This document shows positions 22,860 through 33,870 of a stretch of DNA of 64,000 nucleotides, one piece after another. Source of the DNA: Sabellastarte sp. h YS-2021 (lineage: Eukaryota > Annelida > Polychaeta > Sabellida > Sabellidae). The notes below the pieces were generated by a model. The model made no database searches. It saw only the letters and a program-made list of their open reading frames with translations, and was not told where the DNA came from. Position numbers and translations under genes: made by a program. The first letter of the stretch is position 1. Every line of letters begins with the position of its first letter. The DNA lies in contig OZ024928.1 in the NCBI GenBank assembly GCA_964017235.1, positions 620,001 through 684,000 of the forward strand, written 5' to 3'.

Positions 22860-23780
22860 TACCAGGTCCCACAACCAAGAACATCCACCATGACCATCAT
22901 GATTCAATCATGATGAATCTGCACCTGAAGGTGGTCATCTTCTAAATCACCTGAAGAATCCTTGGCTATCCTGGTGCAATCATGATGATTCTGCACCTGT
23001 AGGTGATCATCTTGAGTCACCTGAGGAATGAGAACCACTGGAAACAAACACAAAGCTGTCCAGATCCTCCCAAGAAATGAGTAATGCACCTGATCCCCAA
23101 GCCCCACAGTCTAAGAAAGGAAACACATACACTGGAAGCTTAAGATTCAGGTTATTGGATACCAATGGCATAATGATTGAACTCACCAGCAAGGGAAGCC
23201 TTAAAAAGGAACCTTTGTGGAACAGATCCACCAGATCCCAAAAATAAGACATCCCTAGCCACTCTGATGCAATCCAGATGATTCTGCACTTAAATCTTGG
23301 AGTAGCCATTCTTAATAGCTACAAAAAGAATTTTCTTGACTTTCCTGAGATCTTTGACTTATCCAGATAACCTCTCAAGACTCTCACTGGACAAAGAAAC
23401 CTATCTTGCACCAAAGCATGATCTAAAGAAAGTTCCAAAGCAGGAATGACTACAGGTTGAAAATCAAAGGAGCCTTAGAAGCCAAATGATTCACCTGCAT
23501 CACCTGAAGAATCAAGGTCACAGGACCAACAAACTGTCCAGTCCATCCCAAGAAAAGTTGAAAAAGACAAGCTTGTGGTTCAAACTAGTTGCAAAACAAA
23601 CCCATCATTGGTGATTGTAATCAAAGACAGATTTGATTGAACACCTGAATCAGAATAGAAGATTCAAAAGTCATCCAAAACACATTCAATTTGAATCATC
23701 TTGACTCTCATGAACAAAGAATTTGTTGGAATATTTGTATACCCTGGGAAGTGATATGCCTGAACCTGAACCCATGGCAT
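22860..23780 (-). pseudogene. MT-like and duplicated YR fragments of copy E
   Basis: The frame 23007-23309 carries SEWLGMSYFWDLVDL, matching the APGWPNMPWFWDLVTM segment of the DIRS post-RNase H domain in A. At 23360-23480 a second YR-like stretch occurs (complement of the PVRALRYYLD region). At 23560-23780 comes sequence matching the MT N-terminal part. The order YR-MT-YR-MT shows an internal duplication of this element. Short repeats built on catgatgaatctgcacctg (22890-23010) add to the disorder. Confidence 0.6.
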
Positions 23781-23795
23781 TCGTCCAAGGAATGA

Positions 23796-24339
23796 TTATT
23801 CAGATAAGAAAAACATTCCTGAAAGTGGATACCTCCCTACCTGTTCAGATAGGAAACCACTGAAGAAATATCTGGGGAAATCAACAGATTCAGAATCCGA
23901 ATCAGACCTCCAAATGATTCTAAAGGTAGTAGCCCTGTTACTGTGGAGTCTTGAGCCCTCATGATACAACAGACCAATGGCTGTTTGATGCCATAATTGT
24001 GCATCCCAACCGTTAAAGAAAAGATCTAATAACAGAAGGAGATTGTGCTCCTTCTGATGAAGTACAGGGAGCTCCTGCAAACTGAAGATGATCCCTAAGA
24101 ACCTGAGAACAGAAAAACTGGTACATTATCTGTGTATAATGTGTGGTATCTGTGGTACATTAGCAGCTAAACAAATGACCCAATGGCACTGTTTTGTCCT
24201 ATGAAGCCATACCGCCACCAAAGAAATGGCTTCCTTAGAAACCATTAGCCGGAGAAAATGCTTTGCTATGAGTGAAGAAGTACCCTAAGGTGGAATCTGC
24301 AATCCAAACTAAAAATCCTGGTGCTTTAGACAAGATGTT

Positions 24340-24370
<31 letters not shown>

Positions 24371-24547
24371 TATATAAGCTGGTGAACACCCAATGCCTTC
24401 TACTGCAGCCATCAGGCTCACTATCCGTTGATACAATAGTAAAGTCGAAAATAAACCATTTCCAAGAGCAAAGCAATGAAATGGTCTATATATTGGTAAA
24501 GCATGATGCGTTCTTATAGATCCCACAACCTCACCATGGACTAACAT
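23796..24547 (-). pseudogene. RNase H and RT fragments of DIRS copy E
   Basis: The frame 23796-24080 has LLLLDLFFNGWDAQLW, equivalent to LQIFTDASKEGWGAHLN of RNase H with the catalytic Asp shifted or lost. The frame 24326-24547 has ALGNGLFSTLLLYQRIVSLM, equivalent to the ALPFGLSTAPMEF..L..EVKLM segment of RT. The two are interrupted by the poly(T) run at 24349-24371. The tract may be the poly(A) tail of a minus-strand retroposed insertion, but no body is recognisable. Confidence 0.6.
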
Positions 24548-24549
24548 AA

Positions 24550-25172
24550 CAAACAGGCAGTGAACCGGTGTGAACTGTCATCAACAGGGAAGTGAAGATA
24601 ACAATTCGCGTGAATCTGGCTATGGAAGAATGCAACTGCACTGTAAGGAAACGCGTTAACACACCCATTCACTTACAAGTAACAACTCGCAAAAAAACCC
24701 AACAATATGAAAATAAGGTACTTAATTAGGCTTATTTACCTCAACTATTAGCGGTAGCCATCTCTTCCCAGCTTATCACAACCGATAAACTGTAAAATTG
24801 TAGCGATATCACCATCTTACTGGTGTTATCGCCCTTTTGTCGATCATTTCATACACAGCTTTTATGCAAACTGATGTCTCCCGCATTTTATTCATTTATT
24901 CTTCAAACACATGTGCACAACTGCTTTAGGAACATGAATAAGTAATCCTTCCTGCTACTGTTGCTTCTGTAAAAAGTAAAGTATGGTTGAAAGAATCCTC
25001 TTACTATGTTGAGATGTAAAATGTAGAATATCTGCCACTAGTGGACAAACATTCCTCCTAAAGATTACTCCCAACCCCTCTAAGACTTACAGAGGAGGAG
25101 AGTTTGAAACAAAGTTGGAGGATTAATTATCATAATGGGAACAAAAACTGCCCTGGGGCACTAAACCCTTTT
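24550..25172. other. Unassigned sequence within copy E, with a GCGATA hairpin
   Basis: By position this should hold the RT N-terminus and gag-RT junction, but I cannot align it. At 24803-24832 an imperfect hairpin (gcgatatcacc ... ggtgttatcgc) resembles the end hairpins of other repeats in the window, so an insertion may be present. Confidence 0.4.
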
Positions 25173-26338
25173 CTAGCCATGAGTAGGAGTTTGCTCCTTC
25201 CCAGACAGAGGAAACACTATACCCGAGATCACAATATGAAGTTTTCCTGGACATTTGACCAAAAGTTCAGCAGGAGAAAACCTCATTAAGAGTGAAAAAT
25301 GCACTTTTATTCTACCAAAATCATGTAAGAGATAAGATAGAGAAAAGTAAGACTTGTAACACTCCTGATAAGTAACAAGTTGAAGACTGCTCCCAGCACT
25401 GCCCAACAAACAATTCCTGACTACTGAGGCTGTAATTGCAAACTCTGCACACAGCCCAAGGCATAAAAGAAACTCTGTGAGATCCTGCAATCCTTAGCTC
25501 CTTGAAGACGTCCTGCCAGAGGTCCTGTTAGACCACTTCAAAAAATTATCCAGGCTTTAACATGCTCCCTGCAGCAGAAACCCAGAGAACCTGTATTCCC
25601 GAATAATAAAATGATAATGGCTACTAGTTCATAAGTACCGGTGCCGGTCTAAGAGCAGCCGAAAAACCGGTAAGAAACCACAGAAACAAATGCCCATTAC
25701 TGGGATGAATCACAGCTCCGGGAATCTGACAAACCGATTTCTGACCTTTTGGGAGGTATGGAAACTCGATTGTATTCGGATGACGTCATGCAGGTATTTT
25801 CCTCCGTGAAAAGTTTCGACTGAACCTCACCGGAGGAAATAAACGGTGTAAAAGATCCACTCTGCATCCGGAACTTGCCCACGATGTAGCCTCCAAGAAA
25901 ATCAATGATGTCTGCCACCACGGGGAATTCCAACCGGTGGCCTATTCGGTAGAGGAAGATGTGGTGAGATCTTTGCTACCAAACGCCTGGCTATACGAAC
26001 CCGACGTGTGATAAGCTTTGTGACAATCGAATTGTCTCCATCGTTTCCTTTGTCGCCTAGCAACATGTAAACTGTCCCTGCCGGAGCTAGTATGACTGCC
26101 GACAGTTTCAGTGTTAATAAATGAAGTAAATCTTCAAAACTGCATAAAAAGAACTCCCATATGATGTAATACGAGAGTTATGAAGAAAAACAGGCATTCT
26201 GAGCAGCAGAAGATCTTCATCCAGCGACAAACATCCCTGTCGCCATTTTACAAAAAGTGGTAAACAATCCGTGAAGAAAAGTCTACAAAAGCACTTTTCC
26301 TCTGTGCTTTTCCTCTTAATTTTGTCCTGAGAAGACAT
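25173..26338 (-). pseudogene. Gag remnant of DIRS copy E
   Basis: The 105-residue frame at 25173-25490 contains IKVHFSLLMRFSPAELLVK. This aligns with the APVHLHSLFPDSLLVKAEEE segment of gag in D and its homologue in A. A possible start, MSSQDKIKRKS, lies at 26338, at the same distance from the right ITR as gag starts in A, B and D. The zinc-binding-like cluster expected after it is not intact in one frame. The frame at 25697-25933 is in the right place but unrecognisable. Confidence 0.45.
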
Positions 26339-26464
26339 AGTCAACACAGACGTCTTATAACAGAACTCAAAACCACAAAAAGTCCAAATACTTAATAAAA
26401 ATCCGAAAAGAAAATAAACATCCACACTCTAGGATGGCCAACAAAAATAATGAAGGTTGTTTAC

Positions 26465-26624
26465 TAGCGTGGTCACATGACCACTAGGGGGACATGCTAG
26501 TTCACACTCACTCACTGGCCTCTTAAGGTTTCTTAAAACGTTTCTCAACATTGGCCAGTGAGTTGGATGGCACCAACATATAGCAATGGTCAGGAAATGG
26601 TAAGTGTATTTTTCGCAATAAAAT
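26465..26624. repeat. Right terminal repeat of DIRS copy E
   Basis: It ends tttttcgcaataaaattg, the terminal signature shared with A, B, C and D. The rest of its sequence is unlike theirs (cactcactggcc ... ggccagtgagtt forms an internal inverted repeat), so E belongs to a different subfamily. The matching left ITR is not present. Confidence 0.6.
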
Positions 26625-27300
26625 TGATGACTTTAAGCAGGCCAAATGTCCATTAACATTTTGAGTTTAAGGTCACCATAAAGTCAGGATATTCCTTTGG
26701 CAAATCTTAATATATGTGCCAAGTTTGGTTGAAAAAAGTGAAAAACTAAGTGAACTGGAGGGCTAAAACCCCATTTTTTTTACATTAAGGTGACCTTAAA
26801 ATTGCAGATACAGGGCTAAAACTTCGGCATGTGAAAGATTATCAAAAAGTAGCTGAATAAGTTATTCCAACAAAACGCCGAAATCCTGACCGTTTTTGAG
26901 ATACAGACCAAGTACCCATTTTTTAAAAATTTACGAAAATGAAACGCCTCCCATTCAGGCATCTATGGTCCGATTGATGAGAAAATCCTTTCCGACCTTG
27001 GAAATTTGGTCTAGAATGTACCTGATAAATTTTATAGCACAGGTGTGTGTGGTTTTTTCCGAAACGCGATGACGAGGTGTTTTGGAGGTATGCTTAAGGT
27101 TACCTTAAGTAAAGCTTAAGGTCTGCGCAAAGTATCTCAAAAAATTTTCATGCCCCTATAGTTTTAAAGAAAGATAAGAAGGGAAGGAAAATGTGAAAGG
27201 CTAAGAAGTTATTCTAGGGAGACCATAATCCGGCGGCGGCGGCGGTGATCAGTCGAACTTCAGTGAAAACAAATAAGCGTCCCTGACGGGCCGCTTAATT
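26625..27300. repeat. Tail of a dispersed repeat ending in GCGTCCC hairpin
   Basis: Single-copy-looking text with phrases such as gtgccaagtttggttg and gagatacagaccaag leads to a ggcggcggcggcggtgatc patch. It closes with an imperfect hairpin at 27275-27296 (aagcgtccctgacgggccgctt). The same layout ends the satellite element at 1456-1860. Tandem ctcactcactc follows. Confidence 0.5.
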
Positions 27301-27429
27301 ACTCACTCACTCATTCACTCAATTTGTTTTTTTCTGTTTTGGGACTTACATATTTAGTGTGGGGTGGTGTAATGTTTGTTTTTTTGTTTGTTTTTTTTTA
27401 AGAAAAGTCAGCTTATTAATTGATTTCGG

Positions 27430-28081
27430 AAGATTTGGGTGGTCCTGAGAAGGACCTAGAAATCAGCAGTTGTCCTGAAAAGGATCGATTGTAGGCAAGT
27501 ACAGTAGGTCTACTGCTGCTTGGGCTCGGATGACTGCTGGGGGGAGAGGCTGGGCTGGGTCCTGTGGAGGCTCTTACTGCTGGGTTTTTGGAGGAAAGGT
27601 GGCATGTTGATGCAGGTTGACATGCTTGCCTGCGCTGTTGGTGACATGTGGCTGTCTTGAAGGCCCAAGTTTTTGCCCATCAACAACTACACAGGAAGTC
27701 TACTGCCCTCTGGGTTGCTGTTCTGCTCCACTTGGGTCTGTTGAGCTGATTGGATGGCCTAGCTTTCAGGTATCTGGCTTCCTGGAATAGTCAAAATGTA
27801 TTCCCAGCTGGTGCTGGTTGCTGTGTCTGTTGAAAAGTCTGTGGCATATATGTGGAAGTGGCACTGGAGCTCCTAGAAAGTGTAGGTTGCTGGAGCTGAC
27901 GGGTCCTTTCCTCTGCCCCTGCTCTGGATCCCACTTAAAAGTTTCACAACATTGTTTCTGAACATTTCAAAGTTTCTTCTAAAGCCTCCAGCTGAGATGC
28001 CAGGTAGTTGCAGAAGGCTATTCTGATGGGCTCCTGCTTTGGCCTGACAAAAGATGACAGCATGGTCTTCATCTGTGCCAT
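27430..28081 (-). pseudogene. Possible MADF/BESS- or Myb-like protein remnant
   Basis: Reading the minus strand from an ATG at 28081, one frame gives a segment containing IRIAFCNYLASQLEALEE, then stops. Its spacing of aromatic and hydrophobic residues recalls the C-terminal YxxSxLxxL-type motif of MADF/BESS or Harbinger-associated Myb-like proteins. A Gln/Ser/Pro-rich stretch follows in the same frame between several stops. The other frame gives the 95-residue ORF 27873-28160. It lies directly downstream of a solo DIRS ITR in transcription direction. Identification rests on one weak motif; it could equally be an unrelated non-coding stretch. Confidence 0.22.
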
Positions 28082-28164
28082 ATTGTAGAAACAACGGAAT
28101 TATATAATTCAGATGAAAATAAGATTCAAATCCATAAACTTCAAACTTTTCTTCACACACGTCT

Positions 28165-28355
28165 GCATGTGTGATGCTATGACGTCATGCTGTCTAGACA
28201 GGAATGAAATAAAACACACCATCTAGCCAATACACACTACTAGACCGACTTGCCAGTGGAAACACAGGGCGTCTTTTTCTGACATTTGGCGGGTTGGTCT
28301 GCACCGACCAATCTAGCATATTGTCCATTAGGTAACATGCATTAACAAAATAAAA
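28165..28355 (+). repeat. Solo DIRS right ITR, degraded
   Basis: The order gatgctatgacgtcatgctg, gtctagacagg, gcgtctttttctgac, atttggcgggttggtctgca and ttaacaaaataaaaa matches the right ITR of A with many substitutions. The TGACGTCA palindrome survives at 28180-28187. No gag or RT sequence adjoins it. It may be a remnant of a non-autonomous or deleted element. Confidence 0.8.
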
Positions 28356-28429
28356 ACAGTGTCGCCGCATGGACTGCCTTATACTCTAGCCAAATATGTA
28401 AGAAACACCCAAACATAATTTCACCTTTT

Positions 28430-28640
28430 ATAAGCTACAAGCTTACTATGTGGTACTGTATGCTGTTCTCGGATGGCCGCAAGGCATCAGGCCAACGTCT
28501 AAGAAAAATAGACATTTATTGTTGGCCGTAGACTCAAGTTGTCGTCTCATGGTGAACTTTGACCTTTCGTCCTACTTTCTCGTTGAAATTTTTAAACCTT
28601 ACCCCTCAGCTGTAATACAGCGGGTAGGCAGGGTGGGACT
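28430..28640. repeat. Left ITR of DIRS copy C
   Basis: The stretch ttataagctacaagcttact ... gcatcaggccaacgtctaag ... gaactttgacctttcgtcc is the inverse of the right ITR at 35680-35866 over about 160 bp with few mismatches. Comparison with the ICR suggests the outermost 25 bp or so of this end is missing. Confidence 0.85.
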
Positions 28641-28644
28641 CTTC

Positions 28645-28745
28645 TCAGTCCCACATGGTAAGCTTGTAGCTTATAAAAGCTACATTTAAGTAATTAAAAT
28701 TTTCAACTTTATTGTGCTACAATAGCCTACCATGTGGGACTGTAT
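28645..28745. repeat. Internal complementary region of copy C
   Basis: cccacatggtaagcttgtagc is the complement of the left ITR end, and ctttattgtgctacaatagc ... catgtgggact is the complement of the right ITR end. They are separated by ttaagtaattaaaatttt, presumably the lost tip of the left end. The fused-ends design is the same as in A and B. Confidence 0.82.
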
Positions 28746-29176
28746 GCTGAATCCAACCGCACGGTGGAGGGATTACAGCTGAGACTGGAAGATATGTCAA
28801 ATTTTTCTTAGATTTTGAAGTAATAGAATAGAATGAATGTTTAGAAATACCAGTATGAGTCCCATTTACAGTGCCCCAATCCCGAAGACCGGGCCTGTAA
28901 AAACCCAAAAACCTGAATAGAATGAATGACAGTGCTAAAACTGTCGAGATGTTTTGATTGTAGGACAGAAGTGCAGCCGTGCTCACTTTACAGGTGTAAG
29001 GGCCCTCAGGGCCCATCCACGAGTGAAAAACCAGCCCAATGGTTGGAATTCTCATAAATTTTTTGCAACCGAATATGACATTTATGACAACTTGATAAGT
29101 CCTTAATACATATATACTTGCTAACTAAAAATAAAAAATGACCTTACCCATAACATTTTGGGAGATAAACCTATAC

Positions 29177-30961
29177 CTAGATCCTGGGATTAGACTCCTG
29201 AAGACTTGGTTGTAGCGGATGTGCCCCCCCCGCCTTCTTTTCTTTCCGAGGATAACTGGTCTCAGGGGAAGGGTCTAAGACGTCTTGTGCCGCCACCACT
29301 GGTCCCAGATACATATTGCTGTCGTTGTCTGACCAAGTAAGGTCTTTTAGGTAAAAATTTGTAAATGTGTTGTGAGCTTTCCAGTGACAGGCTTGCATGA
29401 TTTGGTCCACCGATACCCCATTGTAAAAGGCCTTAGAGGCCGCGAAGGCCCTAATGTCATGCGCTTTAACTTGGACCAAGTCCAAGGTTTGTTGGTCTGC
29501 TTGTTTATAACAAAGTAGGATGGTTTGTTTCAACCAACAAGAGAGAGTAGCGGGTCTGATGTCTGAGGTATGTCCTTTCTTGAAGGAGATGAAAAGGAGG
29601 GATCGAGACCATCTCAGGTCTTTGGTTCGATCCAAATAGTACATCAGGGCCCGCACCGGACACAAGGTCCTGTCTTCTTTAAATTGTCTATCTACAATGG
29701 TAGTCAAAGCAGGAATAGTCACCAGAGACACACTTTGAGAAACTTCTCTTGCTAGCTGGTTTTTGGCTATGAAGTCAGAAGAAGGGAACAAGGCAACCTT
29801 TTCCCATTGGCCTAGATTAGATACTTTGTTTGCAACCCAGGAATGGATTTTGCTGCAGCACTTGCCAGAGGCCAAAGCTAGCAAGAAAGCAGTTTTGAGA
29901 GTGAGATGTTTGAGGTCTGTGTCTTTCATAGGCTCAAAGGGTGCTTTTGTGAGCTCATTGATTACAACAAAAAGGTTCCATTTTGGAAGATTCCTGGAAC
30001 TTTTGGGATGATCCCTGGGAAAAATGGAGAGTAACCTGTGAAGGTCTGAACTTTGTGCAATATGATGACCCGCTGGGCCCAAAGTTTCAACGATGGCCAT
30101 CCTGTAACCATCAATGGTGGAGGGGCACCTATTTAGATCTTGGTACAGGTACATCAAAAAATCTGAGAAATGTTTCACAGATGGAGTGGAGAAATCCACT
30201 GAATTTTCTCTGCACCATTTCTCAAATAATGCCCACTTTGACTTGTAGATGATCCTTGTTGATGACCTCTGGGGGGCAGCAATTCTCTCTGCCACCTCCA
30301 CAGAGAAGCCTTGTTCTTGGAGCTGTCCACTCCTAGACACCAGGCGTGGAGGTTGAAATGCTGTAGATTGCTGTGGAACACATAATTGTGGGACTGTTTG
30401 AGGAGAGTTGTTGACACTGGAAGTTGTAGTGGGATCTCTGTTGACAGCTGCACTAGGTCCCAAAACCAGGGCATCCCTGGCCAGCCTGGGGCTATTATGA
30501 TGATCAGGCAATAGCATTGTCTGATTTTTTGGATCACCCTGTGAAGGAGAGCCGTTGGAGGGTAGCATCTGAGACCCGTCCAGTTTATGTTTAGAGCATC
30601 TATGTCCCAAGCCTTTGGGTCTGGGACAGGAGATACGCACAGTGGAAGTTTGTGGTTTAGATGAGTGGCAAATAGGTCTACATGAGGTGTGAACCACTTT
30701 TGGCAGATCTGTTTGAACACCTGCGGATGCAGTGACCATTCTGTTGACTGCACTTGGTTTCACCTGGACAGAAGGTCGGCCATCACATTCAGGCACCCTG
30801 GAATGTGTCTGACTTTCAATGTTATGTGATAGTGATGGCACCAGGTCATGATGTTCCACAGGGGAGCACACATCTTTGCTGAGTGACTTCCTCCTTGTTT
30901 GTTTATATAGGCTACCACTGTCGAGTTGTCCGTTGCACTGTTTGGTTCTGGCACTGGTCAC
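29177..30961 (-). pseudogene. Tyrosine recombinase frame of DIRS copy C
   Basis: A 594-residue open frame. The C-terminal 370 residues are a YR with KEQGF-like start (LQEQGFSVEVAERI), HDIRAFAASKAFYNG (His and Arg present), CHWKAHNTFTNFYLK (Trp and nucleophilic Tyr) and a C-terminal tail longer than that of A. The first catalytic Arg is lost: SGKCCSKIHSW stands where A has SGKRRSEIHAW. The N-terminal 220 residues overlap RNase H and MT in another frame. The Arg-to-Cys change predicts an inactive enzyme even though the frame is open. Confidence 0.85.
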
Positions 30962-31257
30962 TGTTTGGTTCTCACCACTGTTTGGTTCTCACCACTGTTT
31001 CGTTCTGGCACTGGTCCTTGAAGCTTCGAAGGGCCAGGGAGACCGCCTTCAATTCTAGGACGTTTATAAGTAGCCTTTTTTCCCGGTCTGACCACAGACC
31101 CTTTGTAGAACTTTGATCTAAGTGAGTGCCCCAACCTTCGTTTGAGGCGTCTGTAAAGAGTTGGATACTGTGGTCTTTGGGATGAAGGTCTGCACCTCTC
31201 ATCACGTTTGAGGGATTTTGCCATCAGTCTAGGTGTGCTGAAATGGTTTCTGTCCAA
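30175..31257 (-). pseudogene. RNase H and MT-like domain of copy C
   Basis: Pieces in several frames: QLFTDASNEGWGTHL (30972-31205), a piece with VVAYINKQGG and HIPGCLNVMADLLSR (30760-30954), and the MT-like part HVDLFATHLNHK ... APGWPGMPWFWDLV (30175-30753). A local tandem duplication of about 20 bp units around gttctggcactggtc and gtttggttctcaccact (30940-31020) lies inside RNase H and breaks the frame. Confidence 0.8.
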
Positions 31258-31379
31258 GGAAGGAGGCTGTCCAGCAACTGAGGATATCTCCAGTGCTCCT
31301 TGAGGTGAAACTGAAAGGACCTCATGTGAAGGCGTCCCTCTGGGACCATTTTCTCCGTTGAGGCAAGCAACTCAATTAG

Positions 31380-32290
31380 CTACATCAAACATCTTGCAGT
31401 CAAGACATGTTTTGACTTGAGTCGTAGGATCAAATCCAGAAGTTTGAGCCATCTCTCTAGAGTGGGTTTTACAAGGGCTGAATCTAGATGGTATTCATAG
31501 CCCACAAACGAAAACACCTGAGTAGGTTTTAGTTCTGATTTTTCCTGTTTTATTATCCAACCCAAGGACTGGTTAGGTCTACCACTGCCTGAGTGTTCAC
31601 TTGGGCTTCATCCTAAGACTGGGACCTGATCAGCCAGTCGTCCAGGTATTAGTGAAGTCTGAGTCCTATTTAGAGGGCCATTAGCTTCACTTCCTTTACA
31701 ATCATTGTAAAGACCTGGGGGGCTGTGGCTAGTCCGAAAGGGAGGGAGGTGAACTGGAACACCTGTGACCTGTGGCAAAACCTTAGGTATTTCCTTGAGT
31801 TTGGATGGATGGGGATATGAAGGTAAGCGTCTGACAGGTCTATCGACGATACCCATTCCCCTGGAATCAGGGAGGTCCTGATGGACTCTGGCGTTTCCAT
31901 TGTGAACTTTTCTACGTGTAGAAAAGTGTTGAGCCTGCTTAGGTCTATGACTGGCCTCCACCTTTGGTGAGGCTTGGGGACTAGAAACAGGAGACTGCAA
32001 AAGAGATTTTACATTTTCCACCCTTTCGATTGCGTTCTTTGACAGCAGTGACTGGATACAAGTGGCCAGAGCTTGGTCTTTTTGACGGCCTTGTACTTTG
32101 ACAGAATCAGAGGGAATCTGACCAAATTTGGTTTTGAAAGGAATGGCAGTATGTAGCCATTGGTGATAATGTTTAACACGTTGGATGAACATTTGTTTGT
32201 TTGCCAGTCTCTTCTGAAAGAACGGAGGCGACCTCCTACTGGTGGACTGAGGGAGGCTTTTAAGGAGTCATTCGGAGGAGGGGTTTCCAC
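31380..32290 (-). pseudogene. Reverse transcriptase of DIRS copy C
   Basis: The segment 31670-31900 encodes SSIDLSDAYLHIPIHPNSRK and FTSLPFGLATAPQVF, the RT blocks A to B with catalytic Asp. The YLDDW active site follows at about 31634-31648, but the codon before it is TAA (31649-31651) where A has a Gln codon. Further frameshifts lie upstream (31608-32192 frame) and downstream (31380-31565, VFSFVGYEYHLDS). Confidence 0.82.
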
Positions 32291-33870
32291 GCCCTCGCCT
32301 TTTGTTGTGGGGTCGAAAATGACCCCTGGAGCCTCTGAAATTTGGTTTCCCCCCTACCTGAGGAAAACGATTGGTTACTGATTTGTGAGGAGTTGCCCCC
32401 ATAGGGGCGTTTCCTGTAGGAGCCTCTTTTCTTGTTGTGGGAACCACGGAAGGGCTTATAGGGTCTGAAACCCTGAGAGTCTTTAGAGGTGCCTATTCTC
32501 CCTCCTTTACAAGTTGAGACTTGAACAAGGAGGAATGCCAAAAGGGCAAATTCCTGAGTTCTTGGCATCTCGTTTCCCCTAGTTGTGGTTGTAAAAGGGT
32601 CACTTATGCTTCGCGCCTTAGCAAGCCGGTATTACCTATAACTCCCTATGGAGTATATAGGCCAAGGATTTGCTGAGGCAAGTGAGAGCCCTGTGTTGAA
32701 TAAGAACAGTCTTATTCCATAAGTCTAAGTATTCACAGGTTTGTTCATATCCACGTTTGGCTGCTTTCTCAGGATTGGCACCTTTCTGAATTTGAAATTT
32801 AACTCTCTTGAAGGTTGACTTCAGGCTATATTGGCACTTCTCAAGAGTGGCATTGCAAGAAGATGAAGTCTTGGAAAAGGCAGCAGTAAAGTTGAGTGTG
32901 GATATGTTTTGCCTAGCTTGGTGTTCCAATGCCTTAAGAATTGGTAGGGGAACCTTGCCCATAGGAGCCCCAGGGGGGTTAGGAGTAATACAGATTTTGG
33001 CAAAACTCCTGTATTTTCTCCTCGTAACAGGGCTGTCCCACCTTGTACCACTTTGCAGTGGAAGAAGGAGGTTTGATGTATTTACCCTCAGGTAAATTAG
33101 CGGCCTGGAAATCATGCTCAAACTTATCAAGGCATCTTTGATAACTGAGCTGAGTGGTAGCATAGAGGAAGGACTTCTAGGTCTGAGCTCTTGACGGCCT
33201 TTTTCATCATCCAGACCCATAACTGAAGTTGAGGACCTAGGCATAGACTCCCTGGGGTCAGGGAGGGAAAGGATGCGCCTGAAAGTGTCCACCTCTTCAG
33301 CGTATTGGGAGGGAACGTCAGACAGAGCTACTTCCCTATAATAAGGGGGATCTGGATCATGTTGAGGTTGGTCTTGATCAGAGACAGCCCCAGAGGGCTG
33401 AGACCCAAAGGGCTTTGGAGACCTGTGTCTGGCTACAGAGGACTGATCCTCCTCTGAGGAAGATGACGCATATCTGGACCTCACCTTATGCTTACTCTCG
33501 TCAGCATGTTTTTTGGATTTAGAAGATGCAATCCGAGGTTCATCAGACTCATCATTGTATTGATCCGAGGCAGACCTCAGATCAACGTCATGCTGCCTAT
33601 GAGAGTGAGTGTTTTTAGGTCTAACCGAAGCCTTCTTAGAAGGCTCCTCGGCTGAACTAGAAAGCTGATCCGATGCCATATGATGATCAGCACCGAGGTA
33701 AGGTGGAAGTGCAGGATCATAGTCCACTTCCATCTGTTCAACATTTGAGGTAGTCCGAAGTTGTCTCGGAGGGGGTAGGTCCAGATTTACAGCAGCTTGA
33801 GAGGTTCCAGGCTTAGAAGCCGAGGTCTGATCCACCTCCACTTGCTTTTTAGAAGTTAGTACCCTTAGTA
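32291..33870 (-). pseudogene. Gag C-terminal part of DIRS copy C
   Basis: The main frame is 32636-33841 (401 residues), Ser/Asp/Lys-rich at first, then a conserved block including SMPRSSTSVMG. Alternative frame 32821-33051 carries MVQGGTALLRG, near the WYSLHSE region of A. The start reported at 33841 is GTG, and the frame stays open upstream towards the LINE insertion, so this is the downstream half of a split gag. A short downstream frame (32260-32568) has the basic C-terminal RNA-binding-like character (KGGRIGTSKDSQGFRPYKPF). Confidence 0.75.

Larger units (their letters stand above)
22046..26624 (-). mobile_element. Ancient DIRS copy E, heavily decayed and rearranged
   Basis: Nucleotide and frame-by-frame protein similarity to copy A is patchy but ordered. 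YR fragments (22060-22690) lie leftmost, then MT-like and repeated YR fragments (22860-23780), RNase H (23796-24080), RT (24180-24540), gag C-terminal half (25173-25490), a possible gag start (26338) and a right end at about 26465-26624 ending cgcaataaaat. No ICR or left ITR is seen; the left side abuts the foldback element. Many stops and frameshifts, and a 23-nt poly(T) run at 24349-24371, show long inactivity. Confidence 0.75.
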
